Shown here: one piece after another, positions 1 through 10,367 of the stretch
Layout: the number at the start of each line of letters is the position of its first letter
Position numbering within the stretch: the stretch's first letter is position 1
From: an uncultured Lachnospiraceae bacterium
Lineage (GTDB): Bacteria > Bacillota > Clostridia > Lachnospirales > Lachnospiraceae
DNA: 64,000 nucleotides
Direction of reading: 5' to 3'
Assembly (NCBI GenBank): GCA_947174505.1
Contig: CAMWJF010000014.1
Location: 1-64,000 of the forward strand
Translations under genes and position numbers: made by a program
The notes under the pieces: model-generated
Told to the model about the DNA's origin: nothing
What the model saw: the letters and a program-made list of their open reading frames with translations, nothing else
The model's database searches: none

Positions 1-72
1 CTGCCTGCTCAATCCTTATTTTATTTCCGATATTCTTGAAAATTGAATTCCGTGGCCGAAAAAAGAATTACA

Positions 73-101
73 TTGACGCTAAAATAAATTTCCGTTAAAA
101 T
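73..101 (+). promoter_or_regulatory. Sigma-A type promoter of the MNT gene
   Basis: TTGACG at 73-78 and TAAAAT at 96-101 are separated by exactly 17 bp, close to the vegetative consensus. The nucleotidyltransferase gene starts 45 bp downstream with a GGAGA ribosome site. It therefore has its own promoter rather than depending on phage late transcription. Confidence 0.6.
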
Positions 102-145
102 CATATAGCAAAGGAATCCTTTTTTATTATTTATGGAGACTAAAT

Positions 146-433
146 ATGCCTGATATTACTGAAATCCAAAAAGCCCTAATACCCATAGCCCATTCCTACG
201 GCGTTAAAAGGTTATATCTGTTTGGCTCATACGCAAAGGGTACCGCAAATGAAAAAAGTGATATAGACCTGCTGGTGGAAAAGGGAAAACCTATGTCTTT
301 ACTAAAGCTTTCTGCAATGCGCCAGAAGGTTCAGGAGTCATTGAATCTTTCGGTTGACTTAATAACCACGGCAGGAATCGGGGAAGATTTCAGAAAAGAA
401 ATAGCCGGAACGGAAAATATTGAAAAACATTGA
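146..433 (+). CDS. MNT-type nucleotidyltransferase domain protein (MntA-like antitoxin)
   Basis: A 95-residue minimal nucleotidyltransferase. The signature GSYAKG (about residues 27-32) followed by SDIDLLV is the GSx(n)DxD-type active site of the pol-beta superfamily MNT family, with a further acidic residue in the strand SVDLIT. Family members such as MntA act as antitoxins that AMPylate a HEPN RNase toxin encoded next to them. Here no HEPN gene follows: a terminator lies directly downstream, and only 145 bp precede the gene in the window. It has its own promoter and a GGAGA ribosome site at 135-139, which fits a moron-type cargo gene in the prophage. Substrate and partner are unknown, and a partner outside the left edge cannot be excluded. 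Confidence 0.75.
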   Translation: MPDITEIQKALIPIAHSYGVKRLYLFGSYAKGTANEKSDIDLLVEKGKPMSLLKLSAMRQKVQESLNLSVDLITTAGIGEDFRKEIAGTENIEKH

Positions 434-443
434 TTCTTGACAC

Positions 444-480
444 AGGAGTTGCCTAACACCGGCAGACTCCTTTTTTATTT
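444..480 (+). terminator. Rho-independent terminator after the MNT gene
   Basis: GGAGT-T-GCC pairs with GGC-AG-ACTCC around a short loop and is followed by six T residues. It isolates the MNT gene from the tail genes. The stretch between here and 663 (about 180 bp) contains no gene that I can support. Confidence 0.75.
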
Positions 481-678
481 TCTGCGCCCCACCAGAATGC
501 AGGATGGTTTAATACAAATCCCACTTCCTGTACTGTGGCGGTCTGTAGACGGGCCGACTAAGGATTCGCCGGAATCCAAATAGCAGGCAGTGGGCTGTCC
601 TGCGGTCTCTCGCACAGGAATCCCTCTGCCGCCTTATGAAAACAAACCAACTACAAATTGAAAAAGGAGGAACTATCT

Positions 679-3600
679 ATGGATGATTCTTTGATGGAAT
701 CCCAGCGCAATTCTGAAATTCCAACCGTTAAAGCAACAGAATCCGGGAAACAGAAAAAGAGCCTTCCCGACCATCTCTCAGACTATTCCACCATCATCGG
801 CTTTCTGGAATACCTGAAAAAAATCCCGGAAGAGGCAGTAAAGGTCGATGCCGCCATGACGCAGTTACGCCAGTCCAGCGGCGCGTCCGCGTCTGAGCTG
901 CGCGCTTACTTTGAACAGGCGGCAGACAGCGCACAGAAATACGGTATCTCCATCAGTGACCTGATCGGTATTACCGCTGAGTGGAGCCGGATGGGGTACG
1001 GCCTGCCGGACGCCAGGGCACTGGCGGAGGCCGCCACCTTATACAGCCACATCACCGGCATGGATATCAGTGCATCCAATGAAGCACTTGTTTCCACAGT
1101 ACAGGGACTGCGGCTGGAAACTGGGGAAGTAACGCAGCTCCTTGACATGCTCTCCAAAGCCGGGAATGACCTTTCCCTTGATCCCGCCGGGATCGGTAAG
1201 GCATTACAGGAAAGCGCTGCTTCTTTCCGTGCCGCGAATACGGAACTTTCACAGTCAGTTGCCCTCACGGCGGGGGCAGACAGCATCCTGCAGGACCCCT
1301 CTGCCGTGGCGGATTTGTGGAATGCCGTTGAAGCCCATATTTATGGCACAAGGCGGGAACTGGAAGCGGCAGGAACAGAAACCGGCGGGATGTTAAAATC
1401 CACCGCACAGTTACGGGATCTGGTGCAGGAGCTGGCGGGCTTTGATATCACGGCCGGTTCAGACGGCACACAGCTTAAGGATCTCTACAGCATCATTGTG
1501 GGGATCGGGAATGAATGGCAGAACCTGTCCGCCACTGAACAGGGCGGCTTACTGGATGCCCTTGCGGGGACTCAGGGGGAAGCCCTTGGTTCTGTTCTGG
1601 ATAATGTCTCCGCGATCGAGGGTGCCTACCTGTCAGCAGGAAACGCCTCCGGCTCCGCGCTACAGGCACAGGAGGAATACGAGCAGGGGATCCGATATTC
1701 CCTTGACCGGCTGAAAGCATCCTTCCAGCAGTTTGCAGACACGCTTGCGGGCGACGGCCTGTTAAAAGGGATCGTTGATCTCGGTAACGGCACGGTAAAT
1801 GTGCTGGATTTTGTTACAGACAAACTCGGCGCCTTAGGGACGCTTGGTGCCATCGGCGGCGCCGTCGCCGGTGCAAAAAACTTGGGTTAGCATAAAACAG
1901 ATAACGCAGAATGTGCGGGGCCCAATATATACCCCGTGCCGGGGTGGGAATCCCCGGGCAAAACACAAAGAACTGTATGGAAAATACAGGAGGGTATATT
2001 GGTAAAACCAACTGCGGCCGCTATACCGCAGACCTCCGATATGGCTGTGTGTGGACTACGCAGTCTCCGGATTTCGCGAGAACCGGACAAGGACAAGAAC
2101 AGCTCATGTGACTCGTCATGTAGCATGATGACTTAACTTGCAGAGAGGCGTACTGCCCTTTTGGGTAAGTGCCGCTCCCATCGACTACCAGGAGGGCGCA
2201 GGTATCTTTCTGATACCCGCGAAGGCATAGTCAGACCCCTGCCATTGAGCGTGGCAGTGAAAAAGTTCACCGCAGCTATGCGGCGCGTTAAAAATAGCGG
2301 GCACCTGCGCCCTGCCATATGATGACTTCCAAAAACATGTGTGGCTGAAACAGACATTAGAACATACAGACCCTTAAGAATGTGCCGCAAGAAAGCGGAC
2401 AGCACAGGATGTCCCCTCGTGTCGGACTGCGCCATATGGATTTTCTAAGATATTCCGGTGACAACTGCAAAAGCCGGACGAAACCGTCCTCTATTCGCCA
2501 TCCGGGCTCATTTCGGACTTTCCGTGACATCCATGTCACGGAATTTCTGGGTACCGCACGGAATATCAGAAAATCTCATATGCCTCCGTAGGACGACTCC
2601 GGGAACATCCCGCGCCGTCCGCCATATACGAAATCTAAGGCTTCCATTTATGTCCGCAGTTTGCACAGCGGTTGACGGTACTGCCGGAACCCACAAAGCC
2701 TGTCAGGAGGGAATACCCTCTCTGGCCTGCTGTTATGTTGGTGGAACCGCATCTGGGGCAATGCACTGTACTGCCTGACTGTGGTGCGTTACTCTTCTGC
2801 TGTTGTAACTGGGCTTTGAACTGGGACATTTTTAGATTGTACTCGATGATATCCTTTTCTTTTAGGTCAATCATGGCTTCAATAAAGTTTTTATCAGTTG
2901 ATATATCTTCTATTATTGAAAGTTCATCCCATGAAATGTTTAAAGTTTCTAATTCTCCATTACAGTTATTTGCTATATGTACTAAATCCTCTGATTTACA
3001 ACATCCAATTATTTGTTTACACTTTAAACACTGTTTTACTATTCTATCCATTGTAATCCCCCATCACTATAATATATTTATATCTTATCATATTGATTTT
3101 ATAATTGGAAGTTATAAAATCTATTCAGAAATGTCGCTCGCACAAATCTCTGATAACAAACTGCAATTCAACAGATTATTTAGTGGATTAAAACCTGATA
3201 ATATCAAATACGAAAAAGCGATAGACACATTTAAAACGCTTGATTTATCTAAAATGAAATTTACTAACACAGATGGTACAAAAAATTGGACCGCCATCGC
3301 AGAAGCCATCGGCGACTGCGACGACACCGCCCTCTCCTACTTCAAAACCCTTGACGACGGCAACGGCACGATCAACAATCAGGCTGCTTCCCTCGAGGGC
3401 CTGTCCAAACACCTTGAAAAAGCAGGAAACGGTTTCTCCGCCGCCGCCCTCAAAACAACCCTGCTGAACTCGGCCCTCAATGCCGGTATCTTTCTGGCTG
3501 TCTCTCTGTCCATTCAGGCCATTTCCACCGGCATTGATAACTACATCCACAGGGTGGAGAACGCAAGGGAACGCACTGCTGAACTGTTTGATGAATTCCA

Positions 3601-6600
3601 GCAGCGGAATGACACCCTCTCCAGCCACAAAAAGACCGTATCGGAATCTGCCTCCCGTTATGACCAGCTGTCAAAGGGCGTTGACCTGTCAACCAATGAA
3701 AACCGTTCCCTTTCCACACGGGAGTATGAAGAATTTCTTGCCATCAACAGGCAGCTTGCCGACTCCTTCCCCGAACTGGCAAAAGGGATTGACGAAAACG
3801 GAAACGCCATCCTCTCCCTCGGCACCAAGGGCCTGACCGCCAAAGAGCAGTTGGAAGAACTGTTACAGACGGAGGAAGACTTAAACAACTTTAAGACTGC
3901 GCAGGGGCTGGAAGAATCGTTTACAGGCATCTACACTTACATCGAGGAAGCGGCGCAGGCTTCCGCTAAACTGGAGGGTACAGTCGCTGATTCCGGTGAG
4001 GCCCTTGTTCATTTACAGGAGATTGCGGCAGAAGGCATCAGGCTCGGTAACAGTCCTGACCAGCCTCTTTTCAGCGGAAATACAGACAATGGCGCGGAAC
4101 TGGATTACCTGAACGCGCTTACCTCCTCCGCCAGGGAATTCTGGAAATCCTTGGACGGTTCCAGACGGGTAGAGCTTGCGGGAATGGGAATTGACGACGC
4201 CACCCTTTTTACAACATCCTATGCGGATGACGGTGCCTTTGATCTGTATTCACAGGCATACATGCTCACCGGTGATGAGAAGGCTGCACTGGAAACCATC
4301 ATCAGGGACAACATTTCCAGTGCCAGCGGCGCCCTGTTAGACTCTATAGGAACGCAGACACAGGAGCTGCAGGCAAAGGTCCTGCAGGGTGAAAATGCAT
4401 GGCGGGATTTTATACCGTCACTGGTTTCCGGGATGCAGTCCAGACAGACCTTTCAGGATCTGACACCTGATTTACAGGACGTTGCCATACAGATCGTGGA
4501 GGGGCTTGATTACAGCTGCGCCTCCGCCATGAATGAATGGGATCCCGATCCCTATGCCTATATCCGGGATAAAATTATCGTCCCCATGGGTAATCTTAAC
4601 GCCGTTGACCAGCAGCTTGTAAAAGACAGTTTCCAGAACCTCCTTTCCTTGGACACAAACGCACTCAGCATCAACGAGCTGGATGAAAAAATGAACCTTT
4701 ATATCAATTCCATTACAGGAAAGCTGGATATGACTCCTGTCGAGCTGCAGGCGGTGCTCGGGTTTGATCCTGACGATACGAAGGAAAGGCTGGAACAGTC
4801 CATCCGCACAATCGCAGACAGTCACGGTATAACCGACAGGGACCAGTACGCCAGCTTATCGGAGACCGTCGAATCTTTTACCGTAAAAGAGGCAGAGCTC
4901 TGGCTGGAAGCGACCCGCGGTGCAGAAAATGCCGAACAGGCTGCACGGATGTATGGGGATGCCCTGGAAAAAGCTGGCCGGATAGAAATGGAACCGCCGC
5001 TTAAGGCAGATGCCTTCACGGTGATGGAAGATATGGAAACAAAGCTGAAACCGGCACTGCAGTCCTTAAAATCCGCTTATGGGACGATATTTTCAGACGG
5101 TTTTCATGTAGATTCTGCGGATTTTGGAGCGCTGGAAAGCATCCGCTCCTCCATTGATTCCCTCAGTAAGGCGGAAGGACTGGATTTCCGTTTCGACATG
5201 GAATCCTTTAACCGTTTCGCCTCCATAATGACTGACACGGGTACCACACAGGCACAGGCCGAACAGGCTTTCAACGATCTGGCACTCTCCATTTACCAGG
5301 CAGGCGCAGCCACTGACGGGCTGACACAGGAAACAGCCGGACTTTTTTCCGGGCTGCTGGCATCGCTGGGCGTTGTCAACGCGGATGAACTGGCCATGCG
5401 TACTCTTGCCGAATCGGAGGGCGCAGCCGTCCTCGCATCCCACAGCCTTGCGGACGCCACACAGGCAGATATGTTCAATCTGCTGAATGAGGGACAGGCC
5501 GCCGGTGTGACCCGCGAAATGATTTACCAGTTGGCCGCTTCCGAGATCGCCTATAATACCACCGGTCTGAGTGTGGAAGATAAAATTTCCCAGTTAGGAA
5601 AACTGGCTTCCGCCTATGGCGACACAGCCACCTCCGCCATGGCTGCCGCAGCAGCCGACCGGGCCGCCAGCGGACATGGCGATTACGAAACAGTCCTGTC
5701 TGACATGATGGCCGGTCTCAAAAGGCAGGCAGATTCCTTCAAAATAGAGTTTGATCCCATAAAGCCCGGCAAGACCGGTTCTACAGATTCCGCCAAAGCC
5801 GCCAAAACCGAAACCAACGCCCTCTCCAACCTAAACTCCGAGATGGATAAGCTCCAGTCCTCCTACAAATCCTTATGCGACATCCGGGATACCTACAACC
5901 AGAATGGGAAGATTACGGTAGACCAGTATCAGGAACTGACGAACATGGGCTTTACCTTCCTCTCCCAGCTCGTGGATGAGAACGGACAGTTAGGCTTAAA
6001 CGCCAGCGCCTTCGAGCGTCTCTCACAGGCCAAGCTTCAGGAGATGCAGATCCAGATGGCTAGGAATGCCGCCGACACCATAAATGGTCTGAAAACCGAA
6101 GCGGCGGCGGTGGAATATCTCACCTACGCCAACGAACAGCTGCGGGATGCGGCGCTCGGGGCGGCGGAAGCACAGCTTGCGGCCGCCGTAGACAACGCGA
6201 ATGCGCGGGGCGGCAAGCAGGCCGAGGCCGCACAGCAGATTTATCAGGGCTATCAGGCCGCCAAACAGATGGCAGGAAAGGTGGACTTTTCCTTTACGCC
6301 TGCCTCCTCTTCCGCTTCTTCCCCTGCCGCAAAGGCAGAACCCGCGAAGACGGAAACCTCCTCCAGTCCCATGGACGCCTACAACAAAGAGAAATCCCTC
6401 TTGGAGCACATGCTGGCCATGGACCAGATCTCCAAGGCAGAGTACTATGAAAAGCTGCTTGCTCTGGCGAAAAGCTCCTTTGCGGGCGATGAGGAACATC
6501 AGGACCAGATCTGGGACGCGGAGGAATCTTACCACGATTATCTGGAATCCATCAAGGAGACCTATAACTGGATTGAAGTTTTTCTGGAAAATCTCTCCAG

Positions 6601-9600
6601 GAAAGCCTCCGCCCTGATCGACAAGGCCGGGAAGTTCATTTCCTGGTCCAAGAAAAACGCCATGATCAACCGGGCGGTAAAGGCCACGGACAAACAGATT
6701 TCCGGGCAGAACAACGCCTATGTCTACTATGCGGAAAAAGCAAGGCGGGTAGGCTTAAGCAATACTTACATCGACAGAATCCAGAACGGCACGCTGACCA
6801 TGGAGGATATGCAGAACGAGTCGCTGTCGGATAAGATTGAAAAATATCAGGAATGGTATGATAAGATGACCGCATGTCAGGACGCCGTCTCAGAGCTTTA
6901 CGACCAGGAGCGTGACCTCATCAGGCAGAAGCTGGATAACGTGCTGGCTTACTACAACGATCTTGACTCCTACATGTCCTCCATCGTTTCCAAGATGGAC
7001 AGCTTTATCTCCCTGACGGATGACATGGGCAAGCGCAGTTCCCTCTCCGACCTTCTGGAGCAGTTTGCCGCAGTCAATGAACAGGCCGCCCACTTCCAGT
7101 CCCAGACAACCATTACATCCGACGCGTCGGAAAAGAAACGCTTCGAAAGTTCCGAACGGGTAAAGGCTGCGGAGGAAAAAGAAAAGGAGGAACTGCTCTC
7201 CTCCCTCGACGCCCAAAAGTCGCACGCCGAATCAGGGGTGAAAAATACTGGCACCTATAAAAAGATCGAGCTTGAAATCCAAAAAGCGATAGCCGAAGAA
7301 GCAAAACAGAAAGCGAAATTGGACGCTGTCGAAGAAGAAAACCAGATTAACGATAGCGATTCCGACGCAGTCAGAAAACGAAAGGCAAAGAAAATCGCCC
7401 CCAGAAAAACCGCCTACGAAAAGGCAAAGAAAAAGCGGGAAGATCTGGAAAATAAAAGAAATGCCCTGGAAGCAAACGCCTCAGCCAACACCATCGTGGA
7501 ATATGCAAAGCTGTACGATAAGGAGCAGACTCTTTTAGCCAGACAGGAAACAAAAACGGCGCAGGGAAAAACCTTATCCGAATCCGACGCCAAAAAGCTG
7601 GCGGACACACAGGCCAGAATGGCGGAAATCACCGACGGGAGAAAAACCGCCATCAATGAGCTGGCAGACCAGCTTGCCATTGTAAACGGAAGTAAGCCCG
7701 GCGAGACAGAGGCCGAAAAGCTGAAAAAGCAGCTTGAGACCATCACAGGCAAGGAAGAAGACAAAGACAACAGGGTCGGTTCCGATATCAAACAGTCTGC
7801 CATCTACCAGAAACTTTTAAAGGATATCGCTGATAAAAACGCAGCAATTGAGAAAGAAACACACAAATATGACGGCAAAAAAGCGAGTAAAGCACAGTTA
7901 GCCGCCCAGCAGAAAAATCTGGATAAGATGAACGCACAGTTAGCCGCATACAATGCCAAGAAAGCGGAGCTGGAAGCCCACGCCACCGCCGACACCATCG
8001 GGGAGTACAGCAAGGTTTACGATCAATGGCGCAAACTTCAGGATAAGCTGGACAACGGCAAGGCTCTGACCACCGCAGAGTGGAAACAGTACAATTCCTA
8101 CAGCGGCCAGTTAAAGCAGTTTGCCGACGAGAGGGACGCCACCGTCAAATCTTTAAACGAGCAGCTCGAAAAACTCCAGAACCCCGGCGATAAGGCCGCC
8201 AACATCAATCGCGAATACGAGGAAGCCTCCGAAGAAATCCGGGAAAGCTACAAAGACCAGATCGACTCTATCGACTCAGGCATGAAAGCCTCCAGTCAGT
8301 ACAAAAACCTGCTGGCCAAAAAGCAGCGTCTGGAAAACAAGCGGGACAGCGCGAAAGGCCTGACCGCCTCCGAAGAAAATAACCTGAGAAAATTTACGGC
8401 GGAACTGGAGGCTCTGGAAAAGGGTGCCACCGGGAATAACATCGCAGGCTACATGAAAACATGGGAACAGTGGTACGCCCTCCAGCTAAAGATTGACAAA
8501 GGAACTGCCTTAAACGCAAAAGAGGCTTCCAAATATGATGAGCTGAAAGCCCGGCTCGAAAGCTGGAACACAGAAAAGCAGTCCCAGATCAACGACCTGT
8601 TATCCCTGATGGAGGACGATCTGGAGAAGCTGCAAAAAACCAATGATGAAAATCTGGCCGACGCGGAATCCGAGGTCAACAGCTATTACTCCAAGGTGTA
8701 CGGACTGGCAAAGCAGATTGCCGAATACAACTTAAGCGCCCTGAATGAACAGCTTTCCTGCCTGGATGCCTATATCAGCTACTACAGTGATCTGGTTTCC
8801 CTCTTCGACCACTTCTCCGGCGAAAAACTTACCAATCTCCTGACCGATCTTGACGAAGGCGCCTTTTCCGATCAGGTCAGTGTCTATGAGAAGTATCTGG
8901 ACACGCTGACTTCCAAATATGACGCCACGCTCTCCCAGATCAACGAGTATAAACAGCTTCTGGAAGCCATCGACACCAACGATTTCCAATCCTCCATGGC
9001 TCTGTTCCAGAAATCAATGGAAACCTATCAGGCTTCCGGCAATACGGAAATGGCGGACAGGCTGCAGACAGTTCTCGATTTATTAAACGAACGTGCCGCC
9101 GACGCGGACAACTGGGGCGAATATGCGGACCTGTGGGCCAGCGAATGGGAACAGGCGCTTGCGGATGCCAAATCCGGCCTGATCGAAACTGCCGGTTCCA
9201 TACAGGAGATCAACGACGCCTTACGGGAAGTCAGGTTCTCCGGCATCACGGATGCCATCGAAGAATTAAACCGGGCGGACGGCCTTCTCTCCTCCATGTC
9301 CGGGCTGATTCAGGATGCATGGCTCTATGAGAACGACGGGCTTTCCGAGTACGGAAAGGCCAAAGCCGCCCTTCTGGTGTCCCAGCTGGAAAACGCGCAG
9401 AACAGGGCGGAGGAATATCTGGAGCTCACGAAGCGGATCAGGGAAAGCCAGGACACGTATGCCTCGGATACCGCCTGGCAGGAAGCGCTGACAGAGGCTT
9501 CCCAAAATTACTACGACACGCTCTCCGACGCCGCCTCTTTGGAAAACGCCCTTATGGATCTGATGAAGCAGGCGAAGGAGGAGGAAGTGTCCGGCTGGAA

Positions 9601-10297
9601 GGACATCATTTCCGCCAGAAAGGAAGCCTTACAGGCTAAGAAATCCTACTACGACTACGACAGGAGCCTGAAGGAGAAAAACAAAAATATCGACTCCCTG
9701 AAGGCTGAGCTTGCCGCCCTAAACGATATCAGCACCGCGCAGGCGAAGGCCAGAAGGGCTAAGCTGGAAGCACAGCTTGCGCAGGCCGAAGAAGAACTGG
9801 AAACCACCAGAACGGAGCATACATTTTCCATCAGCACGGAGGCTCTGGACGGTTACGCGAAAACGCTGGAGGAGTCCCTGCAGGAATCCACGGAAACCGT
9901 GCAGGAATCCCTCGAGTCCCAAAAGAAGATCATAGAGGAAGCAAAGGAGCTGTACCGCACCTCCACGGACGCGGTGGAGGAGACCATGCAGAAGGTCACG
10001 GACTTTTACCGCCTTGCAGGGGCGCAGATGGATACCTTCCTCGCCGCTCTGCCGGAGCCGGAGGCTGCCCTAAATCTCAATCCTCTCCCCGATCCTGCCG
10101 CAACGCTGGCGGGATTGCCAACGTCTGACCGGGAGTCTGTGGAAATCGTAAACCACTACGATGCGCTTCTGCGCGTAGACGGCAATGTGGACAAAAACAC
10201 ACTCCCCAGACTGCAGGAAATTCTGGAAAAGTCCTATCAGTACACCACACAGAAGCAGTACACCGACCTGAAAAAGATCGGCTATTCCTTACATTGA
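679..10297 (+). CDS. Phage tail tape measure protein, split by a group I intron (exons 679-1887 and 3137-10297)
   Basis: The spliced product is 2,789 residues. Exon 1 (403 codons) carries the conserved N-terminal domain of TP901-type tape measures (repeated Ala-rich helices, then a Gly/Ala-rich segment ending AGAKNLG). Exon 2 (2,386 codons) continues LAQISDNKLQFNRLFSGL, then a hydrophobic segment (NAGIFLAVSLSIQAIS) and very long coiled coils. Start chosen at ATG 679 because AAGGAGG at 664-670 precedes it; the in-frame TTG at 658 lies upstream of that site. Without splicing the frame stops at once at TAG 1888. The long open frame upstream of 3137 (from 2672) is intron sequence read on the wrong strand, not protein. 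The product scaffolds the tail tube and sets its length; at the usual rule of about 0.15 nm per residue this predicts a tail near 0.4 micrometre. Dit and Tal follow directly, the normal siphovirus order. Confidence 0.85.
2434..2582 (+). repeat. Large nested inverted repeat in the 3' half of the intron
   Basis: The outer arms (2434-2458 and 2559-2582) are near-perfect complements of 24-25 nt, starting CATATG and ending CGGAATATC. Inside is a perfect 11-bp hairpin (TTCCGTGACAT / ATGTCACGGAA, about 2518-2541). The structure lies between the intron core and the antisense gene. It may be a peripheral P9-type extension or the remains of an inserted element. Confidence 0.6.
2635..3051 (-). CDS. Zinc-ribbon protein encoded antisense within the intron
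   Basis: A 138-residue protein. The N-terminus has a Cys cluster (QCLKCKQIIGCC). The C-terminus is a typical zinc ribbon, CPRCGS...RCANCGHKWKP, with two CxxC knuckles about 25 residues apart around a Gly-rich loop. The start ATG at 3051 follows GGGGGA, and AT-rich promoter-like sequence (TATAAAT, TATTATA) lies just upstream. Short proteins with this ribbon are frequent in Firmicutes phages, but I know no defined function. It is not a homing endonuclease: there is no LAGLIDADG, GIY-YIG or HNH motif. It lies wholly inside the intron and opposite to its transcription, so it is probably expressed independently, or is a cargo or remnant gene. Confidence 0.7.
   Translation of the reverse strand: MDRIVKQCLKCKQIIGCCKSEDLVHIANNCNGELETLNISWDELSIIEDISTDKNFIEAMIDLKEKDIIEYNLKMSQFKAQLQQQKSNAPQSGSTVHCPRCGSTNITAGQRGYSLLTGFVGSGSTVNRCANCGHKWKP
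7231..8640 (+). repeat. Three diverged tandem repeats within the tape measure coiled coil
   Basis: Three protein-level repeats begin near 7240 (TGTYKKIELEIQ), 7790 (SAIYQKLLKDIA) and 8280 (SSQYKNLLAKKQ). Each continues to an ALEANASANTIVEYAKLYD-type block (variants ELEAHATADTIGEYSKVYD and ALEKGATGNNIAGYMKTWE) and then a G(K/T)xL(S/T/N) turn and another helix. Units are about 130-180 residues. This points to tape measure lengthening by internal duplication. Confidence 0.7.
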
Positions 10298-10367
10298 CAA
10301 AATCAAACGGAGGGCGGCGGCATAGCTTTTACCGCCCCGCCTTCCCCGGAAAGGAGGCAACAAATAC

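Larger units (their letters stand above)
1888..3136 (+). ncRNA. Group I self-splicing intron inside the tape measure gene
   Basis: P1: 5' exon TTGGGT (1882-1887) pairs with GCCCAA (1920-1925), giving the required U-G wobble at the splice site. P10: 3' exon CTCGCACA (3137-3144) pairs with TGTGCGGG (1912-1919), directly abutting P1. The intron ends in G (3136), as group I introns must. Core: P7 GACTA (2183-2187) with TAGTC (2228-2232); the 3' P7 strand lies in GAAGGCATAGTC, which matches the S-type element of introns such as the Azoarcus tRNA-Ile intron. P8 is GGTATC/GATACC (2201-2217), P9 CTGCCA/TGGCAG (2239-2257). Plausible P3 (2033-2037 with 2191-2195), P4 (2044-2048 with 2099-2103) and a P5 stem capped by a GCGA tetraloop (2066-2087) lie in the right order. 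Splicing joins GGT to CTC and restores the frame. Length is 1,249 nt; about 900 nt lie 3' of P9. Confidence 0.88.

Noticed and set aside
481-657. Remnant of a tail assembly chaperone gene before the tape measure
   Set aside because: Short frames exist but have stops, no ribosome site and no recognisable protein; not supportable.
1888-2640. Group II intron or a giant ornate phage RNA (ROOL/GOLLD-like)
   Set aside because: The start GTGCGGGG at 1913 briefly suggested group II, and the many hairpins an ornate RNA. There is no domain V-like hairpin or reverse transcriptase. P1, P10, terminal G and the P7 motif fit group I precisely.
2672-3136. N-terminal 155 codons of the long open frame that leads into tape measure exon 2
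   Set aside because: This is intron sequence, mostly the antisense strand of the zinc-ribbon gene; there is no ribosome site, and the protein resembles nothing until after 3137.
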